A stretch of DNA of 64,000 nucleotides from Psoroptes ovis (lineage: Eukaryota > Arthropoda > Arachnida > Sarcoptiformes > Psoroptidae): the NCBI GenBank assembly GCA_002943765.1, contig PQWQ01000001.1:3197501-3261500 (forward strand), written 5' to 3'. Made by a program: the position numbers and the translations under genes. How positions within the stretch are numbered: position 1 is the stretch's first letter; each line of letters opens with the position of its first letter. This document shows positions 43,932 through 58,700 of this stretch, piece after piece. The notes under the pieces were generated by a model. The model ran no database searches. It saw only the letters and a program-made list of their open reading frames with translations, and was not told the DNA's origin.

Positions 43932-46900
43932 TTGATTTTGTTGTTTATATTTGAAAAATGTATTTTAAAAAATGTTTTAATAATTTTTCAATGAAATTGT
44001 TTTTTTTCTTCGAGAAAAAAAACGATTTTCCCAACAATAAAAACATTTTCCTCCGGTGTCTAATGTTTGTTTGCTGCCTTATTTTTTTCCATCTAATTCT
44101 TTGTTGGTAAACAATAATAATAACAATAATTTCATTTCATATTTTCTCGGTTTTTAATTCTTTTGTCAAAAAATTTTTCAATTGAATTTTTCAAGGAAAA
44201 AATCGGAGAAAAAATCTTTGGTGAAATGAAATTTTTTTTTGTTTTTTGCTTTTTCGCTTTTCCCACTTTTTTCCCCAGAATTTTCATCATTTAAAAAATG
44301 TCATTTTCAGATATAACAACAAATATCATTCATATTTTTTTATAATTTCAATTGAAAAAAAATTTCAACCTTTCAATTTTTCAATAAATAAATGGCAATA
44401 AAATTCAAGTATATACTCTCGGTATACACACGGTTATAATGCCGAAATGTGTGTCTGTGTTTCGATTTTATATGAACAAAAAAAATGGAAAACAAAGCAA
44501 AAAACCTTGATGGAGCGATGGAAAAATGAAAAAATGAAAATGAAATTTTTTACTTAAAAGATATCCGCAATACATAATGCTATTAAATGTCAATAAATTC
44601 ACTGATAAATATATCAGTGTATGTGTTAATGGTATGATAATGTAGAAATTGTCACCAAGAAAACAAAAATGAAATGATGATGATGAAAATCATTTTGACA
44701 AGAATTCTGTTTAAATAATAAAAAAAATCGATATCGATTCTCAGACGAGTTTTGTATATGGTGTGCAGTCACAATGATACTGTCTGAAATGTAGGTCAGA
44801 TAAATCATTGAGGAGAAAATATGAAAAAAAAATAAACATCTCGTGGCCAAAATCAAAATGTTGAATTGGGATTATTCATCATCATCATTCAAATATTTGT
44901 AATTAATTTATAACGAACTATTCGCAATATTGGCATTGGTAATAATATTGGCTCTATCGACGAATCGTGTTGCTGGTACGATTTCGTAATTGTGCGTGTT
45001 GACAGTATTTGCATTGTTGAATATGAAATAAATCTGTCTCCGGCATTATATATGTGTAAATATCGTCCATGAACACATTCGAAGGGGATGAATTTTCCTG
45101 AATTTATTAAATTTTTCAGGTTCAATAAATGATAATGCGAACATTTCGTTTTGTATGTCAATCAAACAATCAATTCTGATTGATTTTTGATCAATATTAA
45201 AAATGTGTTCGATTAAATATTCACAATATTGAATTTTTCATCGATGAAAATAGAAAAATTCAAATCGATTGCAAAAACATCGATTTGTTTTCAAATATTC
45301 ACAAATTTGAATTTCAAAGGTTTTTTTTCGTAGTTGAAAGGTTCCATATATTTGATTGTGAAATTTTATAAGAATTTTTTTAGCATTTCTTTTCCCCAAC
45401 AAATTTTGACATATAAAATATATTTTCAAAGATAAAATTCGGTTTTTTTTATTTAAAATTCATCATGAATTTTTCATTACTTTTTATATATCGCATAATA
45501 ATAATAATAATCGATCATATTAATAATAATAATATATTATTAATAATGATAATTCATTATTTTAGTATTTATAGAGCGAAATTCAAGAATTATTTTTTTC
45601 AAATCACGAATTCCGAAAGAAAAAAATGGAAAATCGAAAATCAGATTTTTTTTTGTAAATTTTAAATCATATTTTAAGAATTTTCTAAATGTTTCTTTCG
45701 AAATGATAGTCTTTACATTAATAATATTTAATAAATGAATGAATGGATGAATAAACGAGGACAGAGATTCTAATTCTTGAAAATAGAGCCAACAGCAGAA
45801 TATTCACCGAAAATAAATGTTGCGTAATCGATCAATATTCATATGTAGGATTCATCTTTTCGGAAGAATTTCAAAGAATTTTCTTTTCTTTATTCTTTTT
45901 TTATTTCGTTGTCATTCTTTTCTTATCATTCAAAAATTATCATTGACAATTATTCACAATAAAATTTGCTGTGGTTTCATTTTATCTATAATTTATTTCC
46001 ATTGTTTTCATTCTTTTCTCTGTTTTCCATTCGTTTAATTAACAGAAATTAATTAATTGCAATAAATAACAATGAAACAATGAATATAAAAAAATAAATA
46101 AATCTAAACAATGAATGAGATGAAATAAATGAAAATTAATGAATAGTAAAAGTTTAATGACTTGAAACAAAATAATTTGTTTATATTATACACAAACATC
46201 ATTTTTTTTTATTCCTAGAAATACATTCAAAATGAATGAATCAATTGTTCATTTGTTATTTATTCGCTATGAATGTTCAACAACCGAAAATATTTTGAAA
46301 TGAAAACAATGATAATGATTCATCGTTGATTCAAAGATACTTATGAAGAATATTTCTAAGAATTTTGTGATTATTTTATTTTATTCTTTCGAATAAAAAA
46401 CTTATCTATTCACTTTGAAAGAATGAAATTTGTTGCTAATGATATTTTTCCATATTACATGCGAACATAAACATATTCAACATTCAAATGGAACCAAAAT
46501 ATTTTATGATTGTTTCTGAATTATTTTTCATTTTTTTTTCTGTGTCCCCATTGTTACATGGTAAATCAAAATATGTGAAAAGAATTTTTAAAATTATGAA
46601 ATTTTCAATGATTGTTTTTTGATGTAATATTTCACATTTGTACATATTTTTCTGCTCACAATTTTTGCTTGGTTAATCACTTGTCATTATTGAATTCAAA
46701 CCAATAAAGAGCCGAAATGTACGGAAATTTGAATATGAGTTTAATGAACTGAATAGAAAAACTGTGAATTTCCATTTACATTCAATGAATTCAATGTTTA
46801 TGTATCATTTCTAGACACCAGCGACAAACTGCCTTTATTCATTGATATTTTTGAAATGCGAATACCTATAGAATGCTGATAATGGTACTTTCAATACACG

Positions 46901-48730
46901 TTTTATTCTCAATATCCCCTTGAAAAATTCCGATTAATTTGTTTTTTCATTTCAAAAATTTTATTCATATTTCTTTTTGAAAAATATTTATTTCATTAAA
47001 TTTTAATGGAAAATAATAATAAAGCATTTACGAATTTTGTTATTTGAAAAAAATGTTCATTTGAAAAATACCTGCAATTTCGTACCAATGTATATTGTTG
47101 CCAAATTAACATGGCATACCTAACATATTACATGCTACACGCAAACACCGACACACAAACGGTGCGGCAGAATCAGAATTGAATTTCGTAAAAAAAATAA
47201 AGAAAATATCAAAATTCAAAATTCAATTTTCAATCGAAATGAAACCTTCAAACAAATTGAAATAAATTGAATAGTATGAAACATATATATGTGAAATAAC
47301 ATGATGATACAAAATAATATATATTTTTGTATATTTCAAGCACAAAAAAAAACAAATTAATGATACCAAAAATCATTTTTCGCTTCTTCATCTTCATTTC
47401 TCCTTTTTACTTTCATTGTTTCATGATACAATCATATATTTCATTTGATATTATTTTCGTAAAATAAAGAAAATTAATATAAAGACTGGAATAGAATAAT
47501 ATCGGAAAAGAATCGGAAAAAAAATTTTCGTTAAAAATAAAATAATGAATCGTATGTAGTGATTAATATCTGTATTGTTATTATTATTATTAATAATATC
47601 ATCATTGAAATCATCATTATCATTATCATCAAAATGATTTGAAATGAAAGAAAATAAAATACAAGACCCACACACTAACTAATGATGATTTGTTTTCTTT
47701 GTTTTTTTGTTTTTGTTCGTAGAATTAATTTTTTGCTTTTGTTTTGTTTTATTTCATTTTTTACTTTTTCAATATTTCAACATTGGTAATATTATTTGGT
47801 TGACAATATTTGATTGAATTTTCTGGAAGGAAAAATGATTAAAAATAAGCCTACAAATATGATTCGGGAAAAATCATAAAATTCCTCTCTCTCTCCCCTA
47901 AAATATCATATACACCAACACAAAATATTTTCGTTTTTTTTTGTTTTTTCAATATTTTAATTTAATCAAATGAAATATGTGTGTGCTTTATGGAATGTAA
48001 TTTTATTGAAGGTAGGGAAAAAACAAATATTTCTTGTTATATGAACAACACATCGAATACCCGAAAAAAATTAATTCGATACCAAAAAATCTAAAGTAAA
48101 GTAAAAAATTTGAAATTCACCAAAAATATTGGAAAAAACATATTCTCATTATTATCATGTTCATTATTATTATTATTATTATTGATAATAATAATATTAT
48201 CTCATCATTATTTTTACAACAAAAAAAAAACAAAAAACAAAACAAAAAAATGCTTGCTTAGAATCATAATTCAAATAAATATGTATTTATTATCTATTAT
48301 TTATTTTAAAAATTTATCAAACATAGATGTGTATGCTTGTTCGTCGTGTACATATTATTAGTATGTATTGGATGTTGTATAATCATAAAACTAGTTCAAT
48401 AAGTTTGCTCCTGTTGATTGATGAAAATTCCATTTGAAAATCGGTTGCAATTTTTCGGACAGCCAATGATTCAATAATGATTCATATATTTGGTGTATGT
48501 GTGTTGGTGTGTTTTGGTAATTCGGAATTTATTTGTGAATTTAATAAAACAAAAAATTTTATCAAAAAAAAAAAAAAATGAGATGAAAAAATTTCATTGC
48601 ATTTTTTAATAATTGAAATATATGAGTGTGTGTGAATGTAAATGAAATTTTGGAAATTTATTTTTTTTTATGAAAAAATATTTGGAATTTTTTTTCGTTT
48701 ATTTCATATGTTTTTGTTTTGTTGGATTCC

Positions 48731-48735
<5 letters not shown>

Positions 48736-48761
<26 letters not shown>

Positions 48762-48764
48762 AAT
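48736..48764. repeat. AAT trinucleotide repeat
   Basis: An uninterrupted run of about nine AAT units. Confidence 0.9.
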
Positions 48765-48770
48765 CCAAAC

Positions 48771-48817
48771 AAATGAATTCAAAATTCAATTTTGAATTTT
48801 GAATTTTGAATTCATTT
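48771..48817. repeat. AT-rich inverted repeat, 19-bp arms
   Basis: Arms of 19 bp (starting AAATGAATTC) pair perfectly around a 9-nt loop TTTTGAATT, right beside the AAT repeat. The sequence is a chain of TTTTGAA units, so it may simply be a repeat that happens to be self-complementary. Confidence 0.6.
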
Positions 48818-49581
48818 TCAAATTAAAAATGAAATTTTTGAATAATGAAAAAATATACAAAACATTTTTTCTTTGAATTTATTCTCTTTTCTTTTTCAAA
48901 ATTTTGAATATTTGTCTCTGCTTTTGTTTGAATATTAAAAATTTTCGAGAATTTTTCAATCCTTTCAATTATTTTTCCATCAATCCTTTGGTCACTAAAA
49001 AAGTTTTGTACAAGTTTTAGTGACCCAAAATTTTTGTATTCAAAAATTTTTTATCAAATAAAAGTTTAATCAATTCACAAATTATTAAAACAAGAAAAAT
49101 TTTATGAAATTTCTTCATTTTATTTAAAATGAAATTTTGGTCAAAAATTTGGACAAAAATTTTTCTGTTGTTGCTGGTTTGAATTCATAAATTCATTCAT
49201 TCATTTTTCCATTATTTCAAAAACATTTTGAATATTGAAATTTTCAAAGGGAGAAAATTCATTTTTTCCGATTCTATGCAAACGAATTCCATACAATTTT
49301 TTCTTTTGAAGAGAGAAGAGAGAGAGAAGAATTTTTTCATTTTTCATTCTGAAATTTACATACAAAATTCATTTATATTCCTATTTCTACAAATTCAAAT
49401 GGTGGCCATTGGTTGAAAATGGGTAAATAATATTTTTTCATTTAATTTTCGGACAAATTCATTCATTTTTTTCCTCATTTTTCAATTTGTCGTTTTTCCT
49501 TCGCTTTATTCAATTTCTTTGTCGTTATTGTCCCATATTCAAATATTACGCCACAATACATGATCATTGAGTTTCAATCAA

Positions 49582-49602
49582 TTTTTTTTTTTTTTTTTTT
49601 TT
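49582..49602. repeat. T21 homopolymer
   Basis: A run of 21 T. On the minus strand it reads as a poly-A tail, but no retroposed gene was recognised upstream of it. Confidence 0.85.
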
Positions 49603-52600
49603 GAATTTCAAATTATTAAGTAAAACTGGACAAACAAATGAACAAAGAATAAACAAACAAAATTTGCAAACATAATCAAATAAAACAACGAAATCGCAAT
49701 GCAAACAAAGTAATTTATAATGAACAGACATGAAAAAAAACAAAATCAAAATATCCGATTCAACAGCAGCAAAAGCAACCAAAAAAAAAATTTGTCATTG
49801 ATTCATTTGGTATTGATTTTTTTTCATACAAAATCATTTCGTATCCAAAAAACTATACTTCGAGATATTGATTTCAATTGAAATCAATTCAATTTTCGAT
49901 TTAGATTCATGGAATTCTATATATTAAATGTGTGTTTGTGCGTATGTATGGATGAGTGTTGATCGAATGATCAATCAATCGATATCAAAGAAGAGCGAAG
50001 AAATTTTTATGTACAAATTTCTTAAGAAAATGATATTATATCTTTACTATGAATTGGGTTCGATTGCTCTCTTATCGAAAATTCAAACTTTAACCAGGAA
50101 ATTTTTTATTTTCAAGAAAATAGAGAATATCAAGAATCCAATTCAATTTTTTTGATTATGTTACAACAAACAAGAGCTACCGAGTTGAAGAAAAAAATCA
50201 ATTCAAACCCAATTCAAATATGATACATGAAAAAATTGAAAACATTGAAAATGTTTGAATTTTTTAAAACATTTTTCTTTGTCCATGAAATATTATGGAT
50301 CAAATTTTTCGAATCTAGCCGTCTACGTTGATGAAAATGAAAAATGATTTAATAAAATTCACCAACAAAAAATACATTGAAAAAACATTTCATATTCAAA
50401 GACTTGATTATTAAGTATAATTTGTGCTTGCATAAATCTTTGATTCCTGAATGTTTGAATTTGAAAAAAAAATTAAAAAGAAAAATATTCCGAAGAAAAT
50501 ATTTGGCATAATTTTTTCGTTCACCTTTTTTCTTCATTCCATCGAAATTTCAATTGAATCAATACAATTAAAAAAATCATTGAATCATTAATGTGAACAG
50601 TATATGCATGCAGTTGCGAGTTTGCGTTGGAATATTTAGGGTAAAAAAGACGAATAATTATAAGAATAATATTGAAAATACCATTTTGAAACAGACATGT
50701 ATATATCTGTGCATTTGTGAACTGAGTGTCTGTACAGACATAATAAAATGAAATCGACTACGACGACGAATACAGACAAACATTATAAAAAACTTTGAAA
50801 TTTTCTCAATAAAATGGAAGCATTCATTTTGAGAATTGAATTTGAGAAAAAAATTCATGTTATATCATATGATACTGCAACAATGAGACGATAATCGATT
50901 AACCTTTTAAAAATTGATTCAATTGATTGATATGTTTAATTAAAATCAATGAACAGATTTTTTTTTCATGTTTTGTCGTCTTCATTTTCTACAAATCAAT
51001 TCATCTCTATGTCTTCATTTATATTTCTATCTATGTATGTTTTTTGATTGAAAAATTGTCCATTTTGTCGCTAAAAATTAAGCAAAAAAAAACATCTTCA
51101 AAACAAATCAAATAAGATGTTTTTGGTAAAAAATGTTCATGTTCACATGATCATCATTATATCAATGTCAAAATCAATTGTATTTGTATCTGTATCACCA
51201 TCTTCAAAATAAGCATCAATTCCAGTGAATGAATTGTTCATGTCAACTTTTTTTTGGCTCAAAAGTTCCCTATTCACAGCAAGAAATCGAGAATCTTTTG
51301 AAAATTATTTATTCATTTTTTAATTCTTTGGAATTGAATTAAAAAGATTGAAAACTACCAGAATCAGAAAAAACAGGATCGTTTCTTTTGAAAATAATTT
51401 TGATTATATTCAGATCAAATTAAACGAGACAGCAAGGAAAAATAATGAAAAATGTTCCATATCATTGGTGGTTGTTTGTGATTATTTACGAATTCTGAAC
51501 AAAAAAAATTCCAACAAAATTTCATGTTGCGTTTCAAAATTTTTCCAAACAAAATTTCATTCCAAATGGGTGTTTTTGCTGTTTTATCTGTTGTTTTTAT
51601 CGGAAAAACAAATGTTGTTTTTTGTGGGTATGTAAAAAATAAATGAAATTTGAAATGAAAAAATTTAATTAAAATCAATATGAACTTCATGAATGAATCA
51701 AAATTTTCTTCGAATCTTTATTTGTTTTTATTTTTTATGTTTGTAAATTGAACTTGAGAAGAAAAAATTATTATTTTCCTTGATTTTGTTTTCTGTGTTT
51801 TGAAATCTAATTAAAAATTGTAAAATGTTCAAATGAGATGAAAATTTGAAAAAAATTCAAATGTTTTCTATCAAAAATAAAAATAATAACAAGATTCATC
51901 ATATGATCAAGATGAGGATGATGAAGATATGAAAATAACTTATTGATAAGTAACAATTGTAAGTGAAAATTTTCTAAATTCAATTCAATTTAATAAAAAT
52001 AAATAAATAAATTCATTTTCCAATTGAAATTTTGTTATTTATGATATTTTCACATTTTTTTTTTTCGCCAAAAATAAAATTGAAAATTCTTAGCACATCT
52101 ATTTCCTGATATTTATTTTTATCACTATTATTATCATCATTTAATTTGATGACAAATAAAAAAAAATTGTTTTTTTATTTCGCTTTCTAAAATCAACAAT
52201 AAATTGAAAATGTAACAATAAATGAGTGATAATAATAATAATAAACAAATACACACAAATGTTCAAAATGAAAATTGATATAATAAAATTGAAAATAATA
52301 AAAAATCAATCATAATATATTGAATGAAATGAATTGATTTAAAATATTGCAAAAAAAAAAAAAAAAATGAAAAATAAATTGATTTGTCTCACCAGCTGCA
52401 ATGAAGAATGAAATCAAGTAAACAAACAAATAAATAAACAGATATATAAACAAACAAACCCTAATAATTTAAAATTGAACAAATGAATTATAAATTTCAA
52501 AATTTTGCAATTTAATAATGATAATGATGATGATGATGATAATAAGGCAGAACGTACGAAAACACATGACATAGCCCACGATATTATAATATAAATCAAG

Positions 52601-55527
52601 TACTTCAAACATTTTCAATCAAATCAAAATTCAAAAGAAATTTCTTGAATTTGATTTTTATTTTCGAAGAAATTCTCGGTACTTTTTTTCCTCATTTCTT
52701 TCCTCCCCACGCACCTGAATAATTCTTGAATAATGTGCATGCAGACATTCAAAAATTATGATTAAAATTGACAAAAAAACCTGGCAACAAACATATTACA
52801 TAAAGCATGAACGGTGCTAAATAGCAATTATTTTCTGATTATTTTTTCATACATGATAATTTATGATTATTATTATCATTATTATTCAATCAAAATGTAC
52901 GATTATTATCATTATTTTCAAATCTATTCAAAGTAATTTATTTTCTTTTTTCTTATTCTGTTTTTTTATTTCCCCGGTTCTATGAATTTCAAGAATTAAT
53001 CATTTTTTATATCTTTTTTTCTCTTCTAATCAATGAATAATTGATAATAATAATGATAATAATCACTACTTACCTTGAGATAATCATAATTATCATTATG
53101 TTAACAATTGATTTCTCTTTCATCGTTTATTTTTATGTTTTAATTTTCATTTTATTTCATTTTCTTTTCTTTGTTTTTCTTTGATACAAATCTTTTATAT
53201 TATCATTGTTATTTTTCTCTGAAATAATTGCCAAACAACAGTGAAATCAGTCATCGAGTTTTTAGTATTTCAGAATCATAGAAATCATTGGAAAATTTTT
53301 TCTTTTTTGTTAATGAATGTCTTATGAGAAATTGAAATGAGTAATTTGGCTAAAATTCTTTTATTCCGGAATTCTAGAGCCCGCACAAAAAAATGGCCCA
53401 AGAATTTTTACTATTTTTCATTTCGTTTCATTATTTTATTTCGATCCAATCAAATTTACTTTATTTATTTGTTCTCTTTTTTTTTCTTATTCGGAAATGT
53501 ATGAAATATTCAGACTCATCTTTGATCATTATTTTTGAATCAAAAAGGAAAAAAATGATTGAAATACCATTTTGTTTCTCGAGTACAAAATCAGATTTAT
53601 TTGTATTCGAAAATATTTGTCCAATTGCCTACACGAATACAAATATCCGTGAAAAAGGCAGCTCTTTAATGGATTCTTCAATTATTTTATCTATTCATCA
53701 TTGATCATTCAGGATGATGATTTACCATCAATTTTCATTGATCATTTTATTTCGATTTTCATTTCCAATCATCCAATATTCAGTATATGAATATTTAATA
53801 AATTAGTATTTATATTGAAATATGATATTTTGTTTGTAGACAAAGCTTTTTAGAGGAAAAATGCCGAACATGTATTCATTATTCGACTAAGTTTTTTTCA
53901 TCGATCTATAAAATAACAAAACAATATTTCGATATAATTTAGACGTCATTACACTTTGTAAATTTATCTTCTTCCATTAATATTAAAAGAATTCGTAAAA
54001 AAATTTACGAAACGAATAAATATGATATTTTCATAATGTCACACAGAATCAATTATTAGTTAGTGAAAAAAAAAAATGATTTTCTAATTCATTTGCCAAA
54101 TGATTTTTTATATTTCGCATTACCACAAATGTAAATTTATTCATAATGGTCAATGATATTTTTTTCAATGATATTTCCATCGTCAAAATTTGAATTTATT
54201 TTGTATTTAAAAAAAATTTCAAGTTTCAATTGCATTTTTTATTGGTTTATTTCTTGATTTAATAAATAATTTTGATTTTCGAAAATCTCTTTCACCCCTT
54301 TGGGCTTCCATTTCAGTGATTTTTTCTCATAAAAAACCTAGAAAAAATTCAAATTGATTTTTTAAAGTAAATCATTCAATCTTTTCGATAATTCCTTCTT
54401 TTGCATAGCTATGAATAATTTTTCTCGAATTCTAAATTCAAAATTGAAAATAAATTATGATTCCATTTTTTTATTATTCAATTTAAAATTCATTTGAAAT
54501 AAAAAAAAATAATCAAAAAGAAAACCTAGGGCAAAAAACAGAAATATTCTCTTGGGGCAATGTGAATATATTTTTTATTATTCGAAAAAAAAGTCTTAAG
54601 TTGATAAGAAATAATCCATTCATGTCAATTTTTTTTATCGAACAAAGAATAGCTGAGAATGAAATACCAGATGAAATTTGATTTCAATTTGAATTTCGAT
54701 TGCAAAATTCAATTGAAATTCTTTGAAAATTATTAGAATTTCGAAATATTCAAAAAGATTTTGAATAAAGAGAGTGATTGATATTGAATAATAAAATTTA
54801 ATATTTGTTCAACAATTTTCAATCAAGATGACAAATTTTAAAAAATATGAAAAAAATTTCACAATAAAATTTACCTAAATTCTGCACTTAAATATGTTCA
54901 ATACAATTCATTGTATTTATGCTATTATTGATTATTATTGTTGTCATCATATCTTTTGTTGGTGTGTGTGTGTGTGAATACACGATTTAAATTGTTTTTT
55001 TCTCTTCAAACGATTTCAAAAGGCAAAAAAATTATTTGAAAAATGTTCTAGGCATTCATATTCCACAGACTATTCATATCCATATAAGAAAATATTTGTA
55101 TTTCTCAAATCAAAATAAGTAAATCAACAAAATTAATGAAAAAAAAAATTCATTGAAATTAAAATTCATATTCATCACTCATTTCAGTCAATGATTTATT
55201 AAATCAAAGAATGATAATGATGATTTAAAATTTATTTGAACAAAGCAGTGACACAAATTCATTGAATTTTGACTTTAAATAAAATATTCAAATAATTTTG
55301 AATTTAAGAAATTCAAATTTTGAAAATTTTTTGCTTTGTTTTTCCCCATTTTTTTCCATCAACAACAGCGCATGTATTATGAATGCAAAGAATTTGATTA
55401 GATTTGATTTTTTCTAAGGAAAAAATAAAATAAATTATTTCAAGTTTTTTTTTTCTCATTTCTTATAGATAAATTCATTTTATTTATTGCTTAAATTTCA
55501 TTTGAGAAAAATTTTTTCAAGAAATTT

Positions 55528-55740
55528 TTATATTATTATTTCTTCATTTCTTATTTCGTTATCACCATACAACAAAAACAAAATAAAGGAAAAATTCAAT
55601 GATAATCTTGGTGTTGTTGTTGTTGGTGATTCGGTTGGTTGATGATGGTTGGCAAAGGTAAGCGAGCAAAATATGAGCAAAGCAAAGAAGAAATGGCAAA
55701 TTTTCAGCGAGAACCAAGAGAAAAAAAAACAAAATCCCAT
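55528..55740 (-). CDS. Possible small secreted protein or its first exon
   Basis: This 70-codon frame starts at ATG 55740. It encodes a hydrophobic leader (CHFFFALLIFCSLTFA) followed by a plausible mature start NHHQPTESPTTTTPRL, then a second hydrophobic run. The Pro/Thr stretch is GC-richer than the surrounding 17 kb, which is the main argument for coding. I do not recognise it. The opposite strand of the same patch has ATGATGGTTGGCAAAG followed by a consensus donor GTAAGC, so the coding strand itself is uncertain. Low confidence. Confidence 0.22.
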   Translation of the reverse strand: MGFCFFFSWFSLKICHFFFALLIFCSLTFANHHQPTESPTTTTPRLSLNFSFILFLLYGDNEIRNEEIII

Positions 55741-58700
55741 GAATTCCGCAAGGAATTTGATATTTTGGTGTTCGCGTAATAAACCAATGAAAACTTACGA
55801 AAATGAAAAAACACACACACAAACATACATTGAATAAAATATTAAAATTGAAAAATATAAAAAATGAAAAAAAAAATGGGAAAAAAACATTTCCTAGATT
55901 GAAAAATTATTATATGAACATTCATTTCTGATTATTATTATCATTTTTAATTTCAACTAAATTACTTAAACTGAATGATGATGATGGAAAGCAAATGGAA
56001 GAAAAAATATGAAATAATTCCATTTCATTTTTTTTTATTTGCATTTCAAAACAAAATAACAGCAATAATTTTAAATATTTTATGCAATTGTGTATGTGTG
56101 TGTTCCTTTGATGAACAAACACACAAACAAATGTTTTTGTAATTCGTTTTTCTTTTGAAAAAAATGGGGAAAAATTCACGATTCTCATCACTTCATGGGT
56201 TGCTGTCGTTGTTGTTGTTTGTATCTGCCAAATTATGTTGATTGGTATATGAAAAAAGCACAATATGAATACTATGAATATGTGTGGAACATGTACAAAA
56301 TATTACAGAAATTATTTGAAAAATTTGAATCTAATTTCGATGATTTTTTGATCATAATAATAACAATGATAATAATGATGGAAATGATGGAATGTAAGAT
56401 GAAAATTTAAGATGGAAATTGGTATTTTTATTTTCCAATATTTTCTTGAAAAAGGAAGTTTCACTGGGAAAATTTTCATTTCAAATTTTTTTTCAAAATG
56501 AATTTTTCATGAAATTTTTTCTTTGATTATTACTCTCTCAGATCTTACACTTAATGTATCAAATGTATTAGAATCAACTGTATAAGAATCAAGTATTTGG
56601 TACAAGAATTCAAAATTTTAATTCCCGAGAAATAAATTCTCAGAGAAAAAAAATATTTTCTCCAATTCTATGAGTGCGATTTTCTTGGAATAAAAAAAAA
56701 TCGAGAATGAGAATAGCTGTTGAAGGAATCGAGAATTCTCACATAATTAATGCATTTTTAAGAGTAAATAAATGAATGAATGAATCGAGAAAAAACAACA
56801 ACAAACCGGCGATAAGCCGCCGGAAAGGGGGTGGAATTAATTTGACAATTAAATTTGAGAATTTTTTTTTTGTTTCTTTTCACATTGTTTTTTCGTACTT
56901 TGTCCGACATTCATTTATTGTTTGTCTAATTCATTTCCAATATACCATTTAGTTATTTGATATTTTTTTTTAAAAGTTTTTTCATGATATTCAATTTATT
57001 TTTTCTTGGTTCGGCTCAAATAATGATGAATGAATTGTACATTTTCGATTCAAGTTTTTAGGGGGAAAAAATGATGTCTGATGTGTTTTTTTTTGCGTTA
57101 AACAAATGTCAAAAGTACTCCAGCGAATGAGAGGAAAAGCAATACATAGACCATCGACTAATGTGAAAAATTATTTGGTCAAAAACAAAAAATAAAAAAT
57201 TTGATAAAAGCCTTGGGCCGACTAAAAGTGAAAAAAAGCGGAGACTTTTTACCCGAAGAAACAAAGAATACAAAAAAAAATTTGATACCAAAGTCAATTT
57301 TTTTCCTTTGTAAGAATCTGAATAAGAAAATAAATGAAATACGAAAAAAAAAATGAAATTCAATCATCAATCAAAGAACATAAAACACATGTGTAATATG
57401 TATTTGTGTATATTCGAAACAATTCTTAAATCAAACAATAGCAAAGTGGGTAGACTAATCGAATAACCTTTTCATTTACTGGGGCAATATTTTTTCTTTT
57501 TTTGCACCAAAGATTCATTCATTTTTTCACTTTTCTCATTGAATTCAATTCAAGTTTAGCGGTTTGAGCGAAAATAGAAAAGTTTATGGATATTTTTCAT
57601 TCATTATTTGCATTGAACAAATAACAAATAACGAATAATAAGAATATCAAAAGCATATATCACAAATAATAAATCATTCTCTTTCCTTTTCATCTTTTCT
57701 GTTCGTTTGTTTTCCTTTCAAAGTTTGCTCTTTGATCAGCATACACTTGCTCTGCTGGCATATTGATTATTATCGATATTAGTTGCTAGTTTTCTTCATT
57801 ATTTACAATTCAAAATATCAAGAATAAATGAATTCCGTTCATTTTCTTTTTGTTCCGTTCAGTTCATTTAGTATTGAATGAAAATATTTGAAAAAAATGA
57901 AAAATTCATATCGATTTCTGTTTATTTATTCATTTATTTATTCGCAATAATAATGAAAATGTTACCAATGATCGATTCGCATTTAATTTTAAAAAAAAAA
58001 TTTTTCATAAAATTCCAAGACATTATAATTCAGTAAAATGGAAATTTGATAAATTGTATGTTTTTGGTTACAATGAAAAAAAATTCCATCAATTTTGATC
58101 GAATAACTTCTGATAAGAAAAAATAAATTTTGATAAGAAATTTTATGTTTTTCATTTTGTAACAAAATCTACACGAATAAAATTTTAATTTCATTCAATT
58201 TTTTTTTCTCAACTTTCATTGATAAATTGATCATAGATCAATCATTTATTCGTTCATTATTATTTAATATAATTTGTTTGAAAAAAGAAACAAAAGCAAG
58301 AAGACAATTAGGTCGACTTTTTGATGTTTTTTTGCTAAAAAATTTTTTTAAAAATAATTGTTTCATGTTTTTACATGCGTTTATATCTTTATGTGAATTA
58401 TCATACGTTAATTGTACGCTAATCATTTCGTTATGTTATTTTTTTTGCACCAAAAAGTTTTGAAAATGAAAAATTTATTTTCAAAGAAGAGAAAAAAAAT
58501 CCATTGAATTTTAAATTAAGAGGTTTAATTTCGATAAAATCACAATAATATTATGGATTCTTCACTTGTGTTCAGAAATGAACGAAAATAAGCAAAAAAA
58601 AAAAATTTATTCAAAAATCTTAAGACTTTTCGTTCAAAAAAAACATGGATTTTTTAATGATGTATTGTATGCATGCATGTAAAACATGTGTGCTTACATC

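Noticed and set aside
53393..53704. 103-codon plus-strand frame starting MAQEF
   Set aside because: It is almost all Phe, Ile, Leu, Ser and Lys, as expected from random AT-rich sequence. No motif or splice context supports it.
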